Part shown: piece by piece, positions 16,598 through 24,412 of the stretch
Layout: each line of letters opens with the position of its first letter
Numbering within the stretch: position 1 is the first letter of the stretch
DNA from: Phycisphaerales bacterium
Lineage (GTDB): Bacteria > Planctomycetota > Phycisphaerae > UBA1845
DNA: 32,010 nucleotides
Assembly (NCBI GenBank): GCA_003597935.1
Contig: QZJT01000026.1
Location: 1 to 32,010, forward strand
Direction: 5' to 3'
Notes under the pieces: generated by a model
Told to the model about the DNA's origin: nothing
Databases searched by the model: none
The model's input: only the letters and a program-made list of their open reading frames with translations
Translations under genes and position numbers: made by a program

Positions 16598-16770
16598 GCC
16601 CGTTGAGCCGATAAGGAGCCGGGCCGGCGCGCCGCTCGCCTTGCCGGGTCGATATCTAAACACATGCGCCGCCGAGTCGTGTTCCGCGCGGGGCCGTTGC
16701 CAGACGTGCGGCGCCGTGCCTTCGGAAAGCGAGCATCGCGGTCGCTATTGAATCATCGGAGCAACCTCAC

Positions 16771-18159
16771 ATGAACATGGGCATCATCGTCGGCGGCGGG
16801 CCGGCGCCGGGGATCAACGGGGTCATCGGCGCGGCCACCATCGAGGCGATCAACAACGGCATCGACGTGCTGGGCTTCTACGACGGCTTCTCGCACCTGG
16901 CGGCGGCCTCGTTCGACCCCGCCCGCCACGTGCGCAAGCTCACCATCGCCGAGACCGGACGCATCCACTTCGAGGGCGGGTCGATCCTGCGGACGGCGCG
17001 GACGAATCTGCTCAATCCCAACAAGCTCAGCGAGTCGGTGCGTGTCGAGCCGGATGCTCAGAAGACCGAGCGCGTCTTCGAGCGGCTGCGCTCGCTGGAC
17101 GTCTCGCTCCTGCTGACCATCGGAGGCGACGACACGGCGCTGTCCGCCCGTTTCGTGACCGAGCGAGCCGGCGGCACGATCCGCGTGGCCCACGTGCCCA
17201 AGACGATCGACAACGACCTGCCGCTCAGCGGCGACGTGCCGACGTTCGGCTACACCACCGCCCGCTCGCTGGGCACGGCCATCGTGGCCAACCTGATGGA
17301 AGACGCCCGCACCACCAGCCGCTGGTACCTGGTCGAGTCCATGGGCCGCAACGCGGGCTTTCTGGCGCTGGGCATCGGCAAGTCGGTGGGGGCGACGCTG
17401 ACGCTGATTCCGGAGGAGTTTCCCGATTCGATCACGCTGTGCGATCTGGCGACCGTCATCGAGGGCGCGATCCTCAAGCGCCGCGTGATGGGCAAGCCGG
17501 ACGGGGTCGCAGTGATCGCGGAAGGGCTGGCGTACAAGCTCGGCGACCCGGAGGAACTCTCGCGCGTGCTGGGGCGCGAAGTTCCGGTGGACGCGGCCGG
17601 GCATCCGCGGCTTTCCGAAGTGCCGCTGGCCCAGTTGCTGAAGGATGAAGTCTCCAAGCGGTTCAAGGCGCGGAGCGATTCGGTGACGGTGGTCGCGCAT
17701 CGGCTCGGCTACGAGCTGCGCTGCGCCCGGCCGGCGTCATACGACCTGGGCTATTGCCGCGACTTGGGCCACGGCGGCGTGCGGCTGCTGCTGGATTCCA
17801 AGCACGATCTGCCGGCCGGCGTCATGGTGACGCTGCAAAGCGGGAACCTGGTGCCGGTGGCCTTCGAGGACATGGTCGACCCGCAGACCAACCGCACCCG
17901 CGTGCGCATGGTGGACGTTGACAGCTACAGCTACCGGGTGGCGCGGGCCTACATGATCCGACTGGAGCCGCGCGACCTGGAATCTCCCACGATGCTGCAG
18001 CAGCTCGCCCGCGAGGCGCAGTGCTCGCCCTTCGAGTTCCGGCAGAAGTTCGAGTGCGTCGTGCGCGCCTGCCGCCGGACGACCGGGGGGGGGCCAGACT
18101 ACGAAGGGCCGGTGCTGCACGACTCGTTCGCCCAGCCGGTGTCAGCGCCGGCGCGATGA
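16771..18159 (+). CDS. pfp: Pyrophosphate-dependent 6-phosphofructokinase
   Basis: A 462-residue PFK family enzyme converting fructose 6-phosphate to fructose 1,6-bisphosphate in glycolysis (reversible when PPi is the donor). The phosphoryl-donor site reads GGDDT (118-122), and the second Asp in place of Gly is the established mark of PPi rather than ATP use. PKTIDND (143-149) has the catalytic Asp and the Lys typical of PPi enzymes. VESMGRNAGFLAL (188-200) is the sugar-phosphate loop. The N-terminal GGGPAPGIN is the family opening. Start: the ATG at 16771 has GGAG upstream; the ATG two codons later is possible. Single cytoplasmic gene, convergent with the two-component operon. Together with the transaldolase at the right end it covers core sugar metabolism, though the genes are far apart. 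Confidence 0.93.
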   Translation: MNMGIIVGGGPAPGINGVIGAATIEAINNGIDVLGFYDGFSHLAAASFDPARHVRKLTIAETGRIHFEGGSILRTARTNLLNPNKLSESVRVEPDAQKTERVFERLRSLDVSLLLTIGGDDTALSARFVTERAGGTIRVAHVPKTIDNDLPLSGDVPTFGYTTARSLGTAIVANLMEDARTTSRWYLVESMGRNAGFLALGIGKSVGATLTLIPEEFPDSITLCDLATVIEGAILKRRVMGKPDGVAVIAEGLAYKLGDPEELSRVLGREVPVDAAGHPRLSEVPLAQLLKDEVSKRFKARSDSVTVVAHRLGYELRCARPASYDLGYCRDLGHGGVRLLLDSKHDLPAGVMVTLQSGNLVPVAFEDMVDPQTNRTRVRMVDVDSYSYRVARAYMIRLEPRDLESPTMLQQLAREAQCSPFEFRQKFECVVRACRRTTGGGPDYEGPVLHDSFAQPVSAPAR

Positions 18160-18288
18160 CGCCTCCGCGCGCGTCACCCGCGCCGCCGGCCCCGGGGCAC
18201 GTTCGCGGCCGCGGCGCGCCTCAGGTCACCCGGACGGAGGACGCTCGTGGCGAGCGCCGCCTGCCGGCGACGGGCTTATCGCTCCTGG

Positions 18289-19632
18289 CTACTCGTCACT
18301 TTCCAGGGACTTCAGTTTCTCCCGCAGCGTCTTGCGGTCGATCCCGAGCAGTTCCGCGGCCCGCGTCTTGTTGCCCTGGACGGCATCGAGCACGAAGCGG
18401 ATGTGGTCCATTTCGACTTCGGCCAGCGTGGTGATCCGGCGCGGCGGGGCGGCTGCGGTGAATCGCATCAGCGCCGGCAGATCGTGTACGTCGATGGTGT
18501 CTGAATCGGCCATCACCACCATCCGGTGGACGACGTTCTCCAGCTCGCGCACGTTGCCGGGCCAGTTGTGCCCGCGCAGCGCCTCGACGGCGGCGGGCGT
18601 GAACTGCGGGGGGGGCTTGTCCTGCTGCCGGGCGAAGCCGGCGGCGAAACGGTGCAACAGCGGCAGCACGTCGTCCCCGCGTTCGCGCAGGGGCGGCAGC
18701 TCGATGGTGACGATGTTGAGGCGGAAGAAGAGGTCGTCGCGGAACAGGCCCTTTTTCACCAGCGCCGGCAGTTCCTTGTTGGTGGCGGCGATGATGCGCA
18801 CGTCCACCTCGCGCGGCCGGGCAGCGCCGACCATCTGCACCTGCCGGTCTTCGATGACGCGCAGGAGCTTTGCCTGCATGGGCATGGTGAGCTCCGCGAT
18901 CTCATCGAGGAAGATCGTGCCGTGGTCCGCGGTGATGAAGAAACCCGCCCGCGTGGTGACGGCTCCGGTGAACGCCCCCTTCACGTGTCCGAAGAGTTCG
19001 CTTTCGACCAGTCCCTCCGGGATGCCGGCGCAGTTGACCGGCACGAAGGGCGCCGCCGCGCGGGCGCCGTGATAGTGGATGGCCCGCGAGACCAGTTCCT
19101 TGCCGGTGCCGCTCTCGCCGGTCACCAGCACGGTGGCGTCGGAGGAGGCCGCCTTGGCGATGGCGCGAAAGACCTTCCGCATCGGCGGAGAGTCGCCGAC
19201 GATGCCGAACTGCTCGCCGAGCTTCTGGTCGAACTCCGCCAGGGCGGCGCGGCGGAGGCGCACCTTCTCCAGCGCGCTGCGCACGGCCGCCAGAAGCTCC
19301 TCGTCGGTGAACGGTTTGGGCAGGTAATCCTCCGCGCCTTCCTTGACCGCGGAGACGGCGCTTTCGATGGAGGCGTAGCCGGTGATCATGATGACCGCGG
19401 TGAACTCGAAGTGGGCGTGGACGTGGCGGATCAGGTCCAGGCCGGTGGCCCTGGGCATGCGCAGATCGGTGATGACCAGGTCGATGGGCGCGGTTTCCAG
19501 CATCCGCACGGCCTCGGCCACGCCGGAGGTGGCGTAGACGGCGAACCCGTGTGTGGAGAGCGTGCGTTGCAGCACTTCGCGGGCGTCGGCCGAGTCGTCC
19601 ACGACCAGGATGCGTTCGCCGCGCTCGGTCAT
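18289..19632 (-). CDS. Sigma-54-dependent response regulator (NtrC family)
   Basis: A 447-residue three-domain regulator. Receiver domain 1-120 with acidic pocket D12/D13, phospho-acceptor D56 (VITDLRMP) and K106. The AAA+ domain has Walker A GESGTGKE (172-179), the sigma-54 contact loop GAFTGA (219-224) and Walker B GTIFLDE (238-244). A Fis-type HTH at the C-terminus (GNKTRAAELLGIDRKTLREK) recognises the operator DNA. All key residues are intact, so it should activate sigma-54 promoters when phosphorylated. Its ATG overlaps the stop of the histidine kinase gene (ATGA, 19629-19632), which indicates translational coupling. No target gene or sigma-54 promoter could be assigned in this window. 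Confidence 0.95.
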   Translation of the reverse strand: MTERGERILVVDDSADAREVLQRTLSTHGFAVYATSGVAEAVRMLETAPIDLVITDLRMPRATGLDLIRHVHAHFEFTAVIMITGYASIESAVSAVKEGAEDYLPKPFTDEELLAAVRSALEKVRLRRAALAEFDQKLGEQFGIVGDSPPMRKVFRAIAKAASSDATVLVTGESGTGKELVSRAIHYHGARAAAPFVPVNCAGIPEGLVESELFGHVKGAFTGAVTTRAGFFITADHGTIFLDEIAELTMPMQAKLLRVIEDRQVQMVGAARPREVDVRIIAATNKELPALVKKGLFRDDLFFRLNIVTIELPPLRERGDDVLPLLHRFAAGFARQQDKPPPQFTPAAVEALRGHNWPGNVRELENVVHRMVVMADSDTIDVHDLPALMRFTAAAPPRRITTLAEVEMDHIRFVLDAVQGNKTRAAELLGIDRKTLREKLKSLESDE

Positions 19633-21317
19633 GGCGGCGGCTCCGGTCCGCGGCCGGCCCCGGGGAACCGGACAGTCATTTCGGTGCCCTCGCCGGGCGT
19701 GCTTTGAACGGTGATCGTGCCGCCGTGGGCCGTTACGATCCCGTGGACGACGCTCAATCCCAGCCCCGTGCCTTCGCCGACGTCTTTGGTGGTGTAGAAC
19801 GGCGTGAAGAGGTTGGCCTGGGCCTGCTCGTCCATGCCGACGCCGGTGTCCGTCACCGTCAGGATCACGTCGCCGCCCTGGCCGGCGATCGACACGGTCA
19901 ACACCCCCCCCCGGGGCATCGCCTGGACGGCGTTGATGGCCAGGTTCAGCACCACCTGCCGCAACTGCACGCCGTCGCCGCGGATCGCCGGCGCCGCCGC
20001 CTCGCTGGAGCGCACGATGCGGACGCCGGCGGCGGCGCAGCGGGCCTCCACCATCGACAGCGCCTCGCCCACCACCCGTTGCACGTCCACCTCGGCGGTC
20101 TTCATCGGCTCCGGCCGGGCGAACAGAATGAGCTTGCGCACGATCTCGCGGGCGTGCAGAGACGCGGTGACGATCTTGTCGATGTCCTTTCGCTGCCCCT
20201 CGGGGATGGCCGGCGAGCCGCGCAGGAGCTGGGCAAAGCCGAGGATGCCGCCCAGCGGTTCGTTGATCTCGTGGGCGATGCCGGCCGCGAGCTGGCCGAT
20301 CAGCGACAACCGGTCCGCATGCCGCAACCGCACTTCCAACTGCTCACGCTGCCGCCGCAGCTCACTGCGCTCGACGGACTGGGCGATCTGGCCGGCGATG
20401 CCGTCGATCAGGCTGCGCTCTTCGGGCAGGAAGGGGCTGGTGACGAACTCCGGCCGGTGGCTGCGGTACGCGACCTCCACCCGCCCGCAGGGCTTTCCCC
20501 CGATGACGATGGGCGCCTCCATGCGATGGGCCGCGCCGGCGACCGGCCCGGTCTCGTACACCCGCCCGCGCAGCTCGATGCGGGCGACGGCCGACTCAGG
20601 ATACTGCCAGGCCGCCGGCAACCGCTCGACGATGCGCTGCAGCCGCGCTTCCTCCGGTTGGTCCGTGTCCGCATTGATCTGCGAGATCTGGTACAGACAG
20701 CCCAGTTCCTTGACCCGTTCGCGCAGCGACGCCTGGGCGCGGCGGTCGGCGATGGCCAGCGCCAGCGTCTGGGCGACCGACTCGAACAGCTCGATGCTCT
20801 CGGCGCTGAAGAAGTCCGCTGCCGCGCTGCCCAGCAGCAGCGTGCCCCGGTCGGCCGTGTTGAGGTCGAACGGCACGATCAGCACCGACCGCATGGACGC
20901 CAGGTCCGCCCCGCCGGCTTCGACGGAGATGTCCAGTGCCCGCAGGACACCGGTGAGGTCGCCGGTCCAGAAGCTGCCGTGCCGCGTCATGCAGGGGGCG
21001 GCGCGGTCCAGCTCGCCGCGCGACACCGCCTCGACGAGCCGGCCCACGGCGGCGCACTCGTGGGCGCCCTGCGGGTCGTAGCCGAACCGTTCCGGCGGGC
21101 CGGCCTCGGCCGCCCATCGAAACGTGAAGTCCGGGTTCTGCAGCCACACGTCGAGCCGGTCGCAGCGGCTGAAGTGCAGAAGGATGCGCGATACGTCGCG
21201 CAGAAACTCGAACCGCCGCGAGCCGAGGTTCGCCAGGTGCAGAATGGTCCGCGACAGCGCGATGAAATCACGCGGCAGCGGTTCGGAGGCGACGAGGCTG
21301 TCCGGCTGGGTCGGCAC
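19629..21317 (-). CDS. Soluble histidine kinase with two GAF-like sensor domains
   Basis: A 562-residue cytoplasmic sensor with no transmembrane helix. Two GAF-like regions lie at about 20-195 and 205-318, joined by short helices. A coiled coil (about 317-335) leads to the HisKA domain with AAGIAHEINEPLGGILGF, phospho-acceptor H349. The HATPase domain (about 435-555) has an N box (LAINAVQAMP), G1 (DTGVGMD) and G2 (GTGLGLSVV). It is the cognate partner of the NtrC-type regulator that overlaps it by 4 bp. GAF sensing points to a small intracellular ligand or gas, but which is unknown. The start is GTG at 21317; no good ribosome binding site was seen, so the exact start is less sure. Confidence 0.93.
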   Translation of the reverse strand: MPTQPDSLVASEPLPRDFIALSRTILHLANLGSRRFEFLRDVSRILLHFSRCDRLDVWLQNPDFTFRWAAEAGPPERFGYDPQGAHECAAVGRLVEAVSRGELDRAAPCMTRHGSFWTGDLTGVLRALDISVEAGGADLASMRSVLIVPFDLNTADRGTLLLGSAAADFFSAESIELFESVAQTLALAIADRRAQASLRERVKELGCLYQISQINADTDQPEEARLQRIVERLPAAWQYPESAVARIELRGRVYETGPVAGAAHRMEAPIVIGGKPCGRVEVAYRSHRPEFVTSPFLPEERSLIDGIAGQIAQSVERSELRRQREQLEVRLRHADRLSLIGQLAAGIAHEINEPLGGILGFAQLLRGSPAIPEGQRKDIDKIVTASLHAREIVRKLILFARPEPMKTAEVDVQRVVGEALSMVEARCAAAGVRIVRSSEAAAPAIRGDGVQLRQVVLNLAINAVQAMPRGGVLTVSIAGQGGDVILTVTDTGVGMDEQAQANLFTPFYTTKDVGEGTGLGLSVVHGIVTAHGGTITVQSTPGEGTEMTVRFPGAGRGPEPPP

Positions 21318-21505
21318 GGTGTGGGTCCCGGATCCCGGCGGCCTGCGCCCGCCTCCCGGTATAAGGAAACACCCTTCGGGCCAGGCGGGCGGCCGCCGGG
21401 GTGAACTCCAAGGTCACGACGAAAGGTCACTTTACCACAGCGCAGCACTGGGTGGGAGTCGCGAATGGCACGGATTCGCAACGGTGGAACGGTGGAACGA
21501 TGGCG

Positions 21506-22051
21506 TCACCGGCCGCGGGCGACGCCCTCGGCCACGAACGTCCCGCTGACCCGGCCGGCTTCCGTGTCGAACTCGAACGAGCCGGCGAGGACGGCGTCGC
21601 AGGGCGCTTCCAGCAAGAAAGACTTGAGCCGCAACGTGCCGCCGGTCGCGGGCAGCGTGCGCTGGCAAAAGTCGTACTCATAATCAACGGGCACGTCTTC
21701 GCAGTCGTACTCCATCGTATCCGTCGCCTGGATGAGCGCCGCGCGGGCGGAGGTCAGGCGAACGCCGTCGAGCGTCAGGTGCAGGATCACGTTGTTGCCG
21801 CCGGCCGTGGGCTCGTAGGCCGGCTCCATGCGGATTTCGATCAGATTCGACGCCGAGCCGATGAAGCGTGCCAGCGCGAATACCGGTCGCGAGGCGATCG
21901 AGGCCGCTGAACCGTTGTCAAAGACCCTTGGCGCCGAATACGAGAACTGGACCGGGAGTGTCCATAAAGGCAAAGGAGCGCGTATCCCGGCTGTACGAAA
22001 CAAAGCACGATCCCGTCGGGCGGCCTCGCTGCGTCGTATGTGCCCGCTCAC
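21506..22051 (-). CDS. Chimeric ORF: ParE-like start fused to an unrelated beta-rich domain
   Basis: A 181-residue ORF whose GTG overlaps the TGA of the ParD-like gene (GTGA, 22048-22051), exactly where a ParE toxin would start. The first residues, SGHIRRSEAARRD, look like the beginning of ParE/RelE-family toxins. From about residue 15 the match is lost and the sequence turns into a different protein: from about residue 33 (VQFSYSAPRVFDNG) a beta-rich segment with LHLTLDGVRLTSA and CDAVLAGSFEFDTEAGRVSG. The latter looks like the tail of a secreted or lipoprotein domain. The simplest reading is a deletion or recombination joint between a lost toxin gene and a truncated neighbouring gene. Whether the product is made or works is unknown. 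The toxin-start call rests on ~13 residues. Confidence 0.5.
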   Translation of the reverse strand: MSGHIRRSEAARRDRALFRTAGIRAPLPLWTLPVQFSYSAPRVFDNGSAASIASRPVFALARFIGSASNLIEIRMEPAYEPTAGGNNVILHLTLDGVRLTSARAALIQATDTMEYDCEDVPVDYEYDFCQRTLPATGGTLRLKSFLLEAPCDAVLAGSFEFDTEAGRVSGTFVAEGVARGR

Positions 22052-22326
22052 GCGTCCGACTCTCGCGCCAACCGAGCCCGGCCTTGGGCGATGATGTCCT
22101 CGGCCGTGAACTCCGCAAGTTGGCCGGCGCGAGCCTGCCGCACGCCCCGGCCGACTTCCCGGCGATAATAAGCCAGTACCTCCGGGCTCCATTCCCCCTC
22201 GTCCCGGCGCATTTCCTCGATGGCATGCTGGATCACCTCGTCCACGCTCGGGAATTCGCCTGATCGGACTTTGGATTCGAGGAACGTGTGCAGCTCCGGG
22301 GTGAGGTTGAGCGTGACTGTCTTCAT
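22048..22326 (-). CDS. ParD-like antitoxin (ribbon-helix-helix)
   Basis: A 92-residue protein with the ParD/CopG layout. The N-terminal ribbon is MKTVTLNLTPELHTFLESKV. An RHH helix pair contains GEFPSVDEVIQHAIEEM. A charged C-terminal tail contains EFTAEDIIAQGRARLARE, which in known ParD proteins wraps the toxin. Antitoxins of this type bind their own operator and neutralise ParE. A normal ParE gene should follow; here the overlapping downstream ORF keeps only a ParE-like beginning (see 21506-22051). It would therefore act as an orphan antitoxin or regulator. It has a good promoter of its own (22353-22382). Confidence 0.85.
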   Translation of the reverse strand: MKTVTLNLTPELHTFLESKVRSGEFPSVDEVIQHAIEEMRRDEGEWSPEVLAYYRREVGRGVRQARAGQLAEFTAEDIIAQGRARLARESDA

Positions 22327-22352
22327 CGCGATAGGACTCCGCCGGTCCTGAC

Positions 22353-22382
22353 ACTATAGCAGCGATGCGGGCGGCGGTTCAA
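22353..22382 (-). promoter_or_regulatory. Promoter of the ParD-like gene
   Basis: On the minus strand TTGAAC (22377-22382), an 18-bp spacer and TATAGT (22353-22358), the latter matching consensus at 5 of 6. It lies 26 bp upstream of the ATG, compatible with autoregulation by the RHH protein. Confidence 0.6.
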
Positions 22383-22494
22383 CGGCTATCCGCACGCCGC
22401 GCCGGCCGGACAGACCCGGCGGGGGGTCCCTCACTGCTCGTACAGAATCCTCCGGCGATGCGGGCAGCCGGCACTTCGCGGCGGGCCCCTTGCT

Positions 22495-23739
22495 CTATGC
22501 CGCCGCACTCTCCCACATCGCACTGATCGGCAGCGCGTGCAGCCGCGGGCCGAAGGGGATCGCGTCCTGCCCCATGTAGAGGATCACGCCGCGGTGGAAA
22601 CGCTTGCCGGCCAGTGCGGCCAGTTCCTTCAGGCCCTTGAGGTCATCCGTGCCGAGCGTCGCGCCGGCCTTCACCTCGATGCCGACGATCCGCCCCGCGC
22701 GGTCCTCCAGCACGACGTCCACCTCGCGGCCGGCGTGCGTGCGGAAGTGGAAGAGCTCCGGCTGAGTCCGGCTCCAGGTCGCCTGCTTGTACAGTTCCAT
22801 GACGACGAAGTTCTCCACCAGCGGACCGCGCTGCATCGGATCGCGGGCGAGCCGCCGCCCGCTCGTTCCCAGAAGGTGCGCCAGCAGCCCGGAATCGTTG
22901 AGGTAGAGCTTGGGCGACTTGACCAGCCGTTTGCCCAGATTGCTCGACCACGCCGGCAGGGTGTGAACCAGGAACGTCATCTCCAGCAGGGCGAAGTAGC
23001 GCTTGAGCGTCGTCTGCGGCGCCGACAGATCGCGGGCGACGTCGGCGAAGTTGAGCAGCGACCCGGCCCGGGCCGCCAGCAGCTTCAACAGGCGCGGCAG
23101 TTCCGTCAGCCGTTCGATGCCGGCCAGGTCGCGGACGTCGCGCTGGAGGATCGTTGAGACGTAGGCACGGAACCAGTCCGGCCGGCGCGCGGCGCTGCGG
23201 GTCGTGCAGATTTCGGGATAGCCGCCGCGCCGCACGCGATCCATCGCCTGTCGAGCATCAAGCGGCGCGGAAGCCCCCGGCGGCGCCGCTCTGGCGAAGA
23301 GCCCATCGACAAAGGTCTCGCGGACGCCGTCGATCTCCCCCTGCGAAAAAGGCCACAGCGTCACGATCTGCATCCTGCCCGCGAGCGACTCGGAGACTCT
23401 CGGCACCAGCAGCACGTTGGCGGAGCCGGTCAGCAGGAACCGTCCCGGCCGGCGGCGGCGGTCCACGTCGCGTTTGATGGCGGGAAAAAGCCCGGGCGCC
23501 TTCTGCACTTCGTCGATGACGAGCAGCCCCTTTGACGCTTCGACCAGTCCCTGTGCGTCGGCCGCCGCGGCCGCCAGCGTCCCCGCGTCGTCGAGGGTCA
23601 GATACGTCGCGCCTGTGCGGCTGTCCGCGACGGCCCGGACCAGCGTGCTCTTGCCGGTCTGGCGGGCGCCTTGGACCAGCACCACCGGCGTGTCCTTGAG
23701 GCTGCGCCGGACCTGCTCGGTCATCCTGCGTTCGATCAT
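22495..23739 (-). CDS. AAA-type ATPase with DUF4143 C-terminal domain
   Basis: A 414-residue ATPase of the family common in bacteria and archaea. Walker A GARQTGKST (24-32), Walker B LLVIDE (72-77) and the sensor segment FLLTGSANVLL are intact. The C-terminal DUF4143 part ends with a PD-(D/E)XK-like motif: VDVV with an Asp near 341, then GIEVKAG (about 354-360). The family's cellular role is unsettled. Start: I take the ATG at 23739. The frame stays open to an ATG at 23796, but that stretch lies inside a conserved 53-bp palindromic box that looks like regulatory DNA. Alone in its transcription unit. DUF4143 proteins are often patchily distributed, consistent with an accessory gene. Confidence 0.88.
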   Translation of the reverse strand: MIERRMTEQVRRSLKDTPVVLVQGARQTGKSTLVRAVADSRTGATYLTLDDAGTLAAAAADAQGLVEASKGLLVIDEVQKAPGLFPAIKRDVDRRRRPGRFLLTGSANVLLVPRVSESLAGRMQIVTLWPFSQGEIDGVRETFVDGLFARAAPPGASAPLDARQAMDRVRRGGYPEICTTRSAARRPDWFRAYVSTILQRDVRDLAGIERLTELPRLLKLLAARAGSLLNFADVARDLSAPQTTLKRYFALLEMTFLVHTLPAWSSNLGKRLVKSPKLYLNDSGLLAHLLGTSGRRLARDPMQRGPLVENFVVMELYKQATWSRTQPELFHFRTHAGREVDVVLEDRAGRIVGIEVKAGATLGTDDLKGLKELAALAGKRFHRGVILYMGQDAIPFGPRLHALPISAMWESAAA

Positions 23740-23767
23740 GGCGGGAGGGTAGGCGCCCGGTCCTGGA

Positions 23768-23820
23768 AAATCAACCACTGAGTGGATGAAATTCATCCAC
23801 TGGATGGATGATTTTCAATC
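23768..23820. repeat. Operator-like 53-bp box A upstream of the DUF4143 ATPase
   Basis: AT-rich island in GC-rich DNA. Its core is AGTGGATGAA-A-TTCATCCACT (23781-23801), a perfect 10-bp inverted repeat around one base. Flanking AAATCAACC and GGATGATTTTCAATC add weaker half-sites. About 81% identical over 53 bp to box B with no gaps. Confidence 0.8.
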
Positions 23821-23934
23821 GGCGGCCGGACGCGGCGGGGCCGCGGGCCGTCGCCCCCGCGACACACGCGGACCTCCGCGTGGGGCGGCCCGTCGCGCCG
23901 CCGGCCGCGGAAAACGCCGGCGCCCCGGCTGCGC

Positions 23935-23987
23935 AAATCAACTACTGAATGGATGAAAATCATCCACGACGCGGATGAATTTCAACC
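23935..23987. repeat. Operator-like 53-bp box B
   Basis: Second copy of box A, 167 bp away in the same orientation, with about ten substitutions. The core palindrome is imperfect here (AATGGATGAAAATCATCCAC). The motifs TGGATGA/TCATCCA and the outer AAATCAAC/ATTTCAACC are kept. Confidence 0.8.
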
Positions 23988-24256
23988 GGCAGCTCCGGGG
24001 CGCGGCGCCGCCAGCATCCTGTGCGGCGCCGGCCATCCCGGGCCGCGGGCGGCCCCGGGCCGGGACCGATCACGGCCGGGACGCCCGGCGCGGCGTCCGG
24101 GCCGTGCAACCGGCGGCCCGTGTCGCCGGGTCCCATGCCGGCCTGGTCACCGCGGGGTCCCCCGAGCCGGCGTCCGCTCGGTGCAGGCCGGGACCGGGAA
24201 CGCTATACTGCCGCCGATGAACCGGAGGCGGCGCAGCGCCTCGACCCGGCAGACCC

Positions 24257-24302
24257 GGAGCGGAACTCCCGCCGTGAATGGCGTGGATCGGGGTTCCGCT
24301 CC
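24257..24302. repeat. Hairpin with perfect 10-bp stem in the cysS leader
   Basis: GGAGCGGAAC (24257-24266) pairs exactly with GTTCCGCTCC (24293-24302). The loop contains CCCGCCGTGAATGGCG, a close relative of the next palindrome. Confidence 0.65.
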
Positions 24303-24311
24303 GCAGTCCCG

Positions 24312-24329
24312 CCCGCCATGAATGGCGGG
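24312..24329. repeat. Tight palindrome CCCGCCAT-GA-ATGGCGGG
   Basis: Perfect 8-bp stem with a 2-nt loop. The same 'stem-GA-stem' design as the 5.9-kb repeats suggests a dispersed repeat family. Confidence 0.65.
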
Positions 24330-24347
24330 GCTCAGGCGGGCGGGTCC

Positions 24348-24368
24348 AGGCGCGCGATGCGCCTTTTT
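24348..24368 (+). terminator. Terminator-like hairpin just upstream of cysS
   Basis: AGGCGC-GCGAT-GCGCCT followed by TTTT, ending 45 nt before the cysS ATG. It might terminate a transcript from upstream or act as an attenuator in the cysS leader. No T-box signature was recognised. Confidence 0.4.
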
Positions 24369-24412
24369 CGAGTGCTGGAAGAGGGTTCGCCCGACGGCGG
24401 ACGCGAACGACG

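Larger units (their letters stand above)
16209..16770. other. 562-bp intergenic region with no convincing gene
   Basis: Frames here have unrelated, Arg/Ser-rich translations without family resemblance. It holds a partial palindromic repeat near 16466-16497 and the candidate promoter of the phosphofructokinase gene. Confidence 0.6.
23740..24412. other. 673-bp intergenic region, very GC-rich with AT-rich boxes
   Basis: Between divergent genes (DUF4143 ATPase and cysS). Holds two related 53-bp palindrome boxes near the ATPase side and three successive hairpins near cysS. No credible coding frame; short frames are Arg/Pro/Gly-rich. Confidence 0.7.

Noticed and set aside
19551..21404. 617-codon plus-strand open frame opposite the histidine kinase
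   Set aside because: Covers an unmistakable two-component operon on the other strand; composition typical of an antisense shadow.
24233..24412. T-box riboswitch before cysS
   Set aside because: No recognisable T-box sequence or specifier loop; hairpins are explained at least as well by dispersed palindromes.
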